This document shows, one piece after another, positions 26,001-32,496 of a DNA stretch of 64,000 bases (positions within the stretch are counted from its first letter, which is position 1; the number at the start of each line of letters is the position of its first letter). Below the pieces are notes generated by a model. That model did not search any database and was not told where the DNA came from. It saw only the letters and a list, made by a program, of their open reading frames with translations. This DNA is from Hahellaceae bacterium (GTDB lineage Bacteria; Pseudomonadota; Gammaproteobacteria; Pseudomonadales; Oleiphilaceae), in assembly GCA_024234505.1 (NCBI GenBank), contig JACKOD010000006.1:124001-188000 (forward strand). Reading direction: 5' to 3'. Both the position numbers and the translations under genes were made by a program.

Positions 26001-26572
26001 GTTATGTGGATCTGTTTGGCAAGCGTTTTGCGCTCACACAGGGCTACGTGAGCTTTTTAGGAAGCAGTGCGTTGCTGCAAGCAACCGGCGAATACATCAC
26101 GAAAGACGAAACCATTAAAGCAGAAGTATCCGGAACCCCAGATGATCTGAAAATAGTGCTGTCATCCGTGCCCGACTTGCCACAAGATGAAATTCTCGCA
26201 CGACTCCTGTTCGGGAAAAGCGTTCGCAGCATGACACCGATGCAGGCCGTGCGCTTGGCCAATGCCATTCAATCCATGCAGGGTGGCAAAAGCCGCATAC
26301 CGGATCCGGTGGAATACACCCGACAGCTCATGGAAGTAGATCAGTTAACGGTGGAATCGGCGGAATCGGAAAAAGGAAATGGCGTCAAGGTAGGTATTGG
26401 CAAGTATGTCACCGAAAGGGTTTATCTGGAGGTAGAACGCTCACCCGACCCGACCCAGCCCTGGCAGGGAAAGGTCGACATTGAACTGACCCCCAACGTT
26501 AACCTGCAAACCACTACCGGCAGACAATCCGGTTTTGGCGGCGTGGAATTACTCTGGAAAAAGGATTATTGA
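23060..26572 (+). CDS. tamB: TamB, inner-membrane-anchored translocation and assembly module protein
   Basis: This is an 1170-residue protein. An N-terminal transmembrane anchor (about residues 23-49) is followed by a very long series of beta-rich AsmA/DUF490-like repeats that would span the periplasm as a hydrophobic groove. The C-terminal DUF490 domain is clear (GYVDLFGKRFALTQGYVSF, LPQDEILARLLFGKSV, and a final GGVELLWKKDY). TamB partners with TamA and, with related proteins, supports phospholipid transport to the outer membrane. It starts 62 bp after the HD-GYP gene, so the two may be cotranscribed. Confidence 0.93.
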   Translation: MRPMLRQRMTQYLIKPLSLFTFHSLALLTELLFTVAMLGVLLTLSALSMSWSREALLNGVLTQLPVFTPFQLEFAEIHSPSLNDWSLGYLQLSYQQQPLVELEDLQLTLNWQALMSHQVIVEHLSAQSLFVNLTPTDWPTPAAPPATAVEEPPAPLPAFLQEVQFRLGRLSLPRIRLQHPIIPEGRALSLEAQEGHYGPLNSPSMALQSAKISMDQGRHHISASLTPQRLDAQINLDHFPLQLLETLIPDLNTGWLSANIHASGPLSLLAAAGSIEVDSAFQQRPAKAKATFGFASQQLHIPELQAQWGELSARAQGRVDLNQQTLDVLVSSASAPLSMLKQWDIPLPEALTLALQANEVRINGPWTAPTYAGQVSGKGQFKTLPFSVQVVGKGDLTHFAIAQAQIQAQATRADLSGSLFYDGHFDAQMSFANLNLAYLALADVPLPAGLSTMIDGQVSAKGPFTAPEFNATLSARSQYQGVSAFTRLQADGDLNEIRLQSLQSELKDSVTLATPARLAAQGKINLRSQSLDLEVSSHQLPLTLIRLAGQTLPDSLSGLLDAKAQINGLWRQPALKLDATLAGQLLEQPYRLAAKGSYQQTTATLRQLQFTLGEITRLEAQGHYSPDAVTLHTDIQNLDLNKLNSLGVTVQGNLTGQLDLEHNRTGLQASGTVNYHTRVLHADPKQSSPLELNARLTTEPSGLKLVSHLSSDTGTDTPPISELIVRLPLAPYHSWLNDVLSGKRPPTAPLSADIAGSLRLDPLQFLLDRDLHQFGGKLDLAVHSEGFYPHPIISGTLGLTEGHYRNLLYGTELTRILADIGLSEKAITIKQFQASTPDNGQITLTGAALTGSPMQVDLGLKASRANLLHRADMQGTVSGDLRLTGTQTDLLLAGDLNIRPITLQVSTGMADRIPEIEVTTHKTRRPVQENPLPLQLDVNVWVDQQAFIRGNIMNAELKGNVSLKGAAQQPAIAGKFETIRGYVDLFGKRFALTQGYVSFLGSSALLQATGEYITKDETIKAEVSGTPDDLKIVLSSVPDLPQDEILARLLFGKSVRSMTPMQAVRLANAIQSMQGGKSRIPDPVEYTRQLMEVDQLTVESAESEKGNGVKVGIGKYVTERVYLEVERSPDPTQPWQGKVDIELTPNVNLQTTTGRQSGFGGVELLWKKDY

Positions 26573-26634
26573 ATGGACATGACAACCCACCCACAAAGCA
26601 CACAGCGCGCCCCCACAAATCATGAGGCCGTACA

Positions 26635-27765
26635 ATGAAAAAAATGGGTTTCATTTTCGACGGAATTACTGAACCGATCAACTTGCGCGAATATCATGTG
26701 GCTCGCGCTCTGCAGGCCAGGGGCTGGGACATACTCTGGCTTAATCTGAACCCAGGTCGATGTGACATTGCTCATTCATTCAAGAGTGTGAGCTTAAACA
26801 AGGTGCCCGGTAATCGCTACCTGGCGTTGTTGAAATCCGCATGGCTGTTCAAACGTAACGGCGTTACCGCAGTCTGGATCGAAGGCTGGCGAAACCGCTA
26901 TCACAATTACATTCTGTTTGAAGTGGGTGTAATGAGAATGCTGGGTTTCAAGGTGGTCTATGATCCGATAGATCCGGTTTTTGAATACCAATCGGCCTCT
27001 GATCTTGTCGAAGCAACCCGTGCAGAAAAGTTGCGCCGGCGAATGAATCTGATTTACCGGCTTTGTCATCTGGTATTAGTGGTCACCCCTGAATTGCGCG
27101 ACCTGATGATCAAGAACGGCGCACCTGCAGACCGGTTGTCGGTGGCCCGCTTTGGGACCAATGCAGAGATTGGTATCCCCTCCGCCACCACTCAGGTCGC
27201 TGCCCCTCACCCAGTCCGCTTTACCCTGGGCTGGCTCGGCTCCATGACCCGCTTTAAAGGCATTGAGGAAGTGTTTATCCCTGCGTTAAAGCGGCTCCAT
27301 CAGTACACTCACGACATTGACGTGCTCATTGCGGGGCACGGGCCCTTACTGCCGGCGTTTGAAAAGCTGAAGTTAGTGCTGGGTGATCGACTCCACATAC
27401 TGGGAACACTGGATTATCGTGATATGCCGGCTTTTCTGGGTCAGCTTCAGCTGTATGTCATTCCGCTGAACGACCAGGATGCGTTCTCCTGCAGCGTACT
27501 TCCCGTTAAGTTATTCGACGCATTGTTAGCCGGCATTCCGGTGGTCATCACCGACACACCTACCACCCGGAAGTTTGCGTGCGCGTACCCATCTATCTAT
27601 CTGGCGCAAAATCAACCGGACAGCTTTGTAGCGCAGATATTGAAAATTCAGTCGAACTATGCTGACGCCGTCGCAGCAGCCCGACAAAGTATGCCGGGCG
27701 CACAGCAGCTGACACAAGCCTGTATTGCACGAACCATCGCCGAGCAAGTCATTCGACGCTGTTGA
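26635..27765 (+). CDS. Glycosyltransferase, GT-B fold (GT4-like)
   Basis: This is a 376-residue protein with the two-Rossmann layout of GT4 enzymes. The C-terminal nucleotide-sugar half begins RFTLGWLGSMTRFKGIEEV near residue 200. It includes IDVLIAGHGPLLPAFEKLK and ends with a donor-site region LPVKLFDALLAGIPVVIT. Acceptor and product are unknown. It starts 62 bp after tamB with GAGG as ribosome binding site, so it may be in the same transcript. It ends one base from a convergent lipoprotein gene. Confidence 0.85.
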   Translation: MKKMGFIFDGITEPINLREYHVARALQARGWDILWLNLNPGRCDIAHSFKSVSLNKVPGNRYLALLKSAWLFKRNGVTAVWIEGWRNRYHNYILFEVGVMRMLGFKVVYDPIDPVFEYQSASDLVEATRAEKLRRRMNLIYRLCHLVLVVTPELRDLMIKNGAPADRLSVARFGTNAEIGIPSATTQVAAPHPVRFTLGWLGSMTRFKGIEEVFIPALKRLHQYTHDIDVLIAGHGPLLPAFEKLKLVLGDRLHILGTLDYRDMPAFLGQLQLYVIPLNDQDAFSCSVLPVKLFDALLAGIPVVITDTPTTRKFACAYPSIYLAQNQPDSFVAQILKIQSNYADAVAAARQSMPGAQQLTQACIARTIAEQVIRRC

Positions 27766-27766
27766 A

Positions 27767-28756
27767 TCAGATTTCCTCGACGTGACCAATACAGCCGAAA
27801 CCCATAGAGTCACTCCCGCGGCTGGCTTTGACTTTATCAAAACGACGAATCTCATTGACCAGCTTTTTATCAGTGACCTGAATCACCGCACGGCGGGGCT
27901 CCACCAGCCCCGTCACTTCGGCTTCGCCCAGCAGCGTCGCCCCTCCCCCTTGGGTCATCGGCGCAATTCGCAGTAACTGCACGGTATCCCCCTTGCGGAA
28001 TCCGGCACCACTGCCTCCGGTAATTTCAAAGTAGTGCTTTTCGCCATCGCTGTAGTAGCGCGCAATGTAGGCTTCGGGTGACAAGTAGCGAGCCACAGAA
28101 TCAGAAATGCAGTTTTTCAGCGTATCGAGAATGTCTTTGCGCATCTCGGCATACAAAGCTTTTGGATTGGTGTCATCTGCCGCACGGTGACAGCTGTTTT
28201 GTGCATCAAAGCTTTCACTGGTTTCGTCGGAAACCCGCCAGCTTTTCACCCGCTGATTGGACGGTAATTCGTAAACTTCAAGGAATAAACCAGCGCGCTG
28301 CTCATATTCACAGGTTCCGGGTCGATTGTCTTCACAAAAGGGGCACCACACCGGCGCGCTATACTCTTCAGTGAAAGTAGATTCGAGCAGCGACCCTCGT
28401 AAATAGTAGTCCACACTCTGCTGACCATAGTACTCTTTGCCAGAGTGAATAATGGCGCGCTGGATTTCTTCGTCGAGTTTACGACGATCACGATCCGACA
28501 GATTATTCAGTACCACACCATTGCGTAAAAACAGCGACTGATAATGCGCGATGAGCTCTTTCTGCAAATCCAGCGCATCCCGATTCGGCGCGTCGATTTG
28601 CAACATGACTTGCAGGGGATTACCCAGCTGCTGAGACTCTACCGGCACAACCGCCGCCTCAGGCAGTGGTCTTTCCGGTGGCAATTGCTGGCGACTGAGA
28701 CCCGCACAGCCGGCCATGCTCAGCACCATAAAAATCAACATAAGTCGGTAGATCAT
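27767..28756 (-). CDS. Putative outer membrane lipoprotein of unknown function
   Basis: This is a 329-residue protein with a lipoprotein signal (MIYRLMLIFMVLSMAGCAG, lipobox Cys 17). The middle has a Cys-containing segment (CPFCEDNRPGTCEYEQ). The C-terminal 90 residues read like a small beta domain (YFEITGGSGAGFRKGDTVQL, GLVEPRRAVIQV), similar in style to the C-terminal domain of the flagellar lipoprotein FlgT. That is a weak resemblance. It lies downstream of an LPP20-like lipoprotein gene in the same direction, with AAGGAG before the ATG. The pair may function together at the cell surface. Confidence 0.6.
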   Translation of the reverse strand: MIYRLMLIFMVLSMAGCAGLSRQQLPPERPLPEAAVVPVESQQLGNPLQVMLQIDAPNRDALDLQKELIAHYQSLFLRNGVVLNNLSDRDRRKLDEEIQRAIIHSGKEYYGQQSVDYYLRGSLLESTFTEEYSAPVWCPFCEDNRPGTCEYEQRAGLFLEVYELPSNQRVKSWRVSDETSESFDAQNSCHRAADDTNPKALYAEMRKDILDTLKNCISDSVARYLSPEAYIARYYSDGEKHYFEITGGSGAGFRKGDTVQLLRIAPMTQGGGATLLGEAEVTGLVEPRRAVIQVTDKKLVNEIRRFDKVKASRGSDSMGFGCIGHVEEI

Positions 28757-28823
28757 AACAACATACTCCTTGTTTAAATGTGCAGGCCGGTTTCAGATGG
28801 CCGGCAGTATCCTGATAAACAGT

Positions 28824-29825
28824 TTATTTATGTTCCGCCTCAAGCGGCTGAAACAGTTGGGTAACCAGATTTTGCTGCTGCGCTTGCTCAAGCAATTTGC
28901 GATCCGCGACCTGAATGCCTTGCTGTCGACTCCCCAGCCCGACGCCTTTGGCTTTAATTTGTGTTTGCGCCATGACCTGTCCTTGCGCCAGCAAACGCAA
29001 ATAAAGTACCCGGACAACATGAAACTCCCGCCCCAGAGGGGTCACTTCAAGATCAGTGGCGAGTGCTATCTGCGCAGTATTGCGCCCTGTCTGGCTATTG
29101 CGGGCCAAGCCCGCGTCTGCCAACTGTTGATCAAGCACAGCGGCGAGCCCTTTTACCTGACTCTGGTCGGAGAGTACAAAGTTGACTACCTGTTCGCTCG
29201 CTTGCAGTGCTGAAAAGTAGCGATCGAGTATCTGCTTCTGCCCGGCGCCAACCTCGATTGACTCCCCGGGCGTCAGGCTATTCACGAGCAGCACGTTGTC
29301 CCAGGCCCGTCGCGCTGCAGGCATTTGTTGACGTAAACGCCACCAGCGACGAAAAGAGGGGGCATCGCGAAGATTCATGGCCGCCTGTAATACCCGCAGA
29401 TCTTCATCCAGCAGCAAGCGTTGCTGTTCAACAAAACCCGCCCGATCCAGTTTCAGCAACACGTACCAATCCAGCCCCGACTGACTTTGTTCAACTGCGC
29501 GGGCCTGCGACAACGACACCGCAGAAACCGTCACGGAGGTGGTCTGATCAAAATAATCCCGATGAAAGCGGCCATCAACGATCGTGCGTGTCTGCATATA
29601 GTCAGACACTTTTACCTGCATTTGCGCGGCCATCGACAACCGGGCCTGATGCTCGGCTTCGTAGAGGCTAATGCCTTGTCCGATGGCGTAAAACGCTTCG
29701 TTCGATGCCGGAGGATTTTTTACCCACAGCGGCAGGCCGGAGGGACGGGGGGCATGGGCAACGCAAGCGGCCAGCACACTCATCAGGCACAACAAGGCTC
29801 CGTGCCGAACGTATTTGAAATTCAT
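28824..29825 (-). CDS. LPP20-family lipoprotein
   Basis: This is a 333-residue protein with lipoprotein signal LCLMSVLAACVAHAP (lipobox Cys near residue 21). The LPP20 domain follows directly: LPLWVKNPPASNEAFYAIGQ then LYEAEHQARLSMAAQMQV. Related proteins include H. pylori Lpp20 and the flagellar outer-membrane lipoprotein FlgP. The C-terminal 180 residues are unannotated. It is the first gene of a two-lipoprotein unit, 67 bp before the next gene. Its role is not established here. Confidence 0.75.
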   Translation of the reverse strand: MNFKYVRHGALLCLMSVLAACVAHAPRPSGLPLWVKNPPASNEAFYAIGQGISLYEAEHQARLSMAAQMQVKVSDYMQTRTIVDGRFHRDYFDQTTSVTVSAVSLSQARAVEQSQSGLDWYVLLKLDRAGFVEQQRLLLDEDLRVLQAAMNLRDAPSFRRWWRLRQQMPAARRAWDNVLLVNSLTPGESIEVGAGQKQILDRYFSALQASEQVVNFVLSDQSQVKGLAAVLDQQLADAGLARNSQTGRNTAQIALATDLEVTPLGREFHVVRVLYLRLLAQGQVMAQTQIKAKGVGLGSRQQGIQVADRKLLEQAQQQNLVTQLFQPLEAEHK

Positions 29826-30035
29826 GATGGATTACATCCTTGTCACGGGTTAAAAACTTCGGGGTAGGATGCCAACAATGTGGACGGTATTCAATGCATA
29901 ATCCAGGTACCTTCCCTTCCCCTTAAATTGACCACCTGCGGCCTGAATTAAATTTAATCCCTGCGGGCCTTTTCGATCAGGCAAAAACCTCTACAATGCG
30001 CGCCAGTCACTTTGCCCTTTCCGGGACTACCAGCC

Positions 30036-30809
30036 ATGTCGATTTCTCCGCCTCTGCTTATCATTGCACTCGTCAGCACCCATGGGATGGCATGGGCGCA
30101 ATTGCAAGGACAAACGCCTCAGGCACCTGCACAGCCGGCCGAAAACGCCTCCGCAACGGACGAACTCCCGGCATGGAGCGGCGAAATCAAACTTGGCTGG
30201 ATTACGGTTCGGGGCAATAGCGAAAGTTCAACCTTCTCGATAAAAAACAAGTGGATTCACAACTCGCATGACTGGCGCCAGACCTATAAATTTGATGCTT
30301 ACAACCAGGTAAGTAATGAGCAACGTACAGGAGAAAAGTATTTTGCCTCGATTCAGGGCGACAAAAAACTGGAGGAACAGGATTATATTTTTGCGTTAGC
30401 AGAGTATGAAAATAACCGTTTTGGTGGCTTCGCCTATGAATTTCTCTCGGCGGCAGGTTACGGGCGGGAAATTTTCGATACTACCATTCATCGACTGGTG
30501 ATTGAGTTTGGCCCGGCATGGCGTCAACGCGAAGAAAACAAGACTCATTACGAAGACAAGAATCTGGCGGCGCGGATGAATATCAATTACGCCATGGATA
30601 TCAGCCCCACGGCCACCTTTACCGAAGAATTCACCGGTGAATTAGGCAATGAAAAAAACGTGACCAGGTCGCTGACCCAGCTGACGACACAAATTAACGC
30701 GTCACTGGCCATGTCACTCGCCTACGCCTACCGACGATCTTCCGTGGTACCCGCCGGCAGAAAAACTACCGACACCGAAACCACGGTATCGCTTAACTAT
30801 CGTTTTTAA
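30036..30809 (+). CDS. DUF481 outer membrane protein (YdiY-like)
   Basis: This is a protein of about 257 residues with a signal peptide (SPPLLIIALVSTHGMAWA) and a low-complexity Gln/Pro/Ala stretch. A predicted beta-barrel domain follows: WSGEIKLGWITVRGNSES, NRFGGFAYEFLSAAGYGREI and a terminal VSLNYRF. DUF481 proteins are described as salt-induced outer membrane proteins, but their function is unclear. I start at 30036 so the signal peptide is of normal length; an ATG at 30012 is possible. A perfect palindrome, ATTAAATTTAAT (29947-29958), lies in the upstream gap. Confidence 0.8.
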   Translation: MSISPPLLIIALVSTHGMAWAQLQGQTPQAPAQPAENASATDELPAWSGEIKLGWITVRGNSESSTFSIKNKWIHNSHDWRQTYKFDAYNQVSNEQRTGEKYFASIQGDKKLEEQDYIFALAEYENNRFGGFAYEFLSAAGYGREIFDTTIHRLVIEFGPAWRQREENKTHYEDKNLAARMNINYAMDISPTATFTEEFTGELGNEKNVTRSLTQLTTQINASLAMSLAYAYRRSSVVPAGRKTTDTETTVSLNYRF

Positions 30810-30837
30810 CCCGTCACATCCGGCATCTGTCTACCGC

Positions 30838-31806
30838 TCAACTTCCGAACTTTCGCCGGTATTGCAGTGGCGTGAGGCCGGTAAAGCGTTTGAATAGCTG
30901 GCGAAAAAACGCGTTATCTGAATAGCCGCAAGCCAAGCCGACGCGTTCTACGGAAGTCTGCGTATTTTCCAACAGCGTCCGGGCATGATCGATGCGTACC
31001 CGCTGCAAATAGTGTAACGGGGATTCTCCGGTGGCGAGTTTAAAGCGGCGCTTAAAGTGTCGCTCACTCAAGCACGCCCGGGACGCCAATTCGGTCACAC
31101 TCAAATCTGACGCATAATGCGACTCCATCCAAGCCTGTGACGCGAGAATCGTTTCGTCTTCGTGCCACTTTTTATCCTGATTCTGCACAAATTCTTGCTG
31201 GGATATCCGATCGGGCGACAATAACAACCAGCGCGCACACTGCATGGCCAAACTGCGCCCGTAGTGCTGCTGAATCAAATACAGCGACAAGTCCTGATAC
31301 GAGGTCGCGCCCCCGGCACAGGTGAATTCGCCATCACTCGTTATCATTTTATCAATCTGCAACCGGACATCCGGGAACGCGCTACGGAATAGATCTGCAA
31401 AGCCCCAGTGCGTGGTGGCAACCCGACCGTTCAGCAGACCGCTCGCCGCCAACAGAAACGTGCCCGTGCAAAAACTGGCCATCTGAGCCCCCCCGGCCGC
31501 CTGACGCTTTATCCAGTCCAGCACCTGAAGATCGGCATATTTTCGGGGCGAAGGTGGCCCAATCGCCCCGACAATGACCAGATCCGCCTGTTCGTAAGGG
31601 GACAGAGTCGTCCACTGGTTGAGTACCCACCCCTGCGAGGCAAAAGGTGCCGCGCGGCCGTTGGTAACGACCTGGATATCTATTCCGTCAGCAGGTGTTG
31701 TCAATTTCTGTCTGGAGGCTAAATGGGCCGCAAGCAGCCATATTTCCATCGGGCCCGCGATGGAAGAGACAGGAGCCCCTTCAGACGCAAGAATCAATAC
31801 ACGCAT
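30838..31806 (-). CDS. GlxA-type transcriptional regulator (DJ-1/PfpI domain plus AraC helix-turn-helix)
   Basis: This is a 322-residue protein. The N-terminal class I glutamine amidotransferase-like domain has MASFCTGTFLLAASGLLNGR (nucleophile-elbow Cys near residue 113). The C-terminal AraC domain has ELASRACLSERHFKRRFK and VGLACGYSDNAFFRQLFKRF. Such regulators often control choline/betaine or amino-acid catabolism by sensing a small molecule. The target is unknown. An 18-bp tandem repeat (31813-31883) lies immediately upstream of the start and could be part of its own control region. Confidence 0.9.
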   Translation of the reverse strand: MRVLILASEGAPVSSIAGPMEIWLLAAHLASRQKLTTPADGIDIQVVTNGRAAPFASQGWVLNQWTTLSPYEQADLVIVGAIGPPSPRKYADLQVLDWIKRQAAGGAQMASFCTGTFLLAASGLLNGRVATTHWGFADLFRSAFPDVRLQIDKMITSDGEFTCAGGATSYQDLSLYLIQQHYGRSLAMQCARWLLLSPDRISQQEFVQNQDKKWHEDETILASQAWMESHYASDLSVTELASRACLSERHFKRRFKLATGESPLHYLQRVRIDHARTLLENTQTSVERVGLACGYSDNAFFRQLFKRFTGLTPLQYRRKFGS

Positions 31807-31812
31807 GGTTTG

Positions 31813-31883
31813 TCCTGTTCACACACTTAGTCCTGTTCACACATTTAGTTCTGTTCGCTCACTTAGTCCTATTCACACACCAT
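31813..31883. repeat. Tandem repeat, about four units of 18 bp
   Basis: The unit TCCTGTTCACACACTTAG recurs at 31813, 31831, 31849 and 31867 with few changes; the last copy is truncated. It fills the gap between the divergent GlxA-type regulator and NTF2-like genes, starting 7 bp from the regulator start. The period is a multiple of three, but no credible gene covers it. Confidence 0.9.
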
Positions 31884-31968
31884 AGTAGTCATTTATGCCA
31901 CTTTCCTGTTATTTGATCAAGTTTTAATCTATACCCACCTGACCACGACACCTATGAAAGGTAACAAG

Positions 31969-32496
31969 ATGACCCTACAGCCCACCGTTCAAGCACCCCT
32001 GACAAAGACCGAAACCCAGCAGCATACCGACTTGCTGAACCGCTTTTATCGCGCCTTTCAAAACAAGGATTACGCCACCATGCAGGCGTGCTACCACCCC
32101 GATGCTGAATTTCAGGATGAAGTATTTACATTGAAAGGTAAGGAAATCGGTGCCATGTGGCACATGCTCTGTGAGCGCGGAAAAGACTTGACGCTGGAAT
32201 TTGGCCAGGTCACGGCAGACGCGCAAACGGGTCGTGCGTTTTGGCAGGCAGGCTACACGTTTTCAACGACGGGGCGCTATGTGGTCAACAAACTCAATGC
32301 GAGCTTCGAATTCAAAGATGGAAAAATAATCCGTCATCGTGACCGCTTTAATTTCTGGAAGTGGAGTCGTCAGGCACTGGGTCCGGCGGGTTTGTTACTG
32401 GGCTGGGGCCCCTTGTTGCACCGCAAGGTAAGCAAGATGGCCTCGCAGAATCTGCAAAAGTTCATGGCTGGCCATTCAGAATATCGGGGTTCGTAG
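31969..32496 (+). CDS. NTF2-like (SnoaL-type) protein
   Basis: This is a protein of about 175 residues with a cone-shaped NTF2-like fold predicted from LLNRFYRAFQNKDYATMQAC, YHPDAEFQDEVFTLKGKEIG and ASFEFKDGKIIRHRDRFNFW. Relatives include ketosteroid isomerase-like enzymes and ligand-binding proteins; the substrate cannot be told. I prefer the ATG at 31969 because AAGG lies 8 nt upstream. Its last 35 bp overlap, tail to tail, the end of the hybrid kinase gene on the other strand. Confidence 0.75.
   Translation: MTLQPTVQAPLTKTETQQHTDLLNRFYRAFQNKDYATMQACYHPDAEFQDEVFTLKGKEIGAMWHMLCERGKDLTLEFGQVTADAQTGRAFWQAGYTFSTTGRYVVNKLNASFEFKDGKIIRHRDRFNFWKWSRQALGPAGLLLGWGPLLHRKVSKMASQNLQKFMAGHSEYRGS

Noticed and set aside
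31619..31916. Plus-strand ORFs with repeated VHT/LFTHLV units
   Set aside because: The repeats are an 18-bp DNA repeat read in frame. The ORFs lie mostly antisense to the GlxA-type regulator and lack ribosome binding sites.
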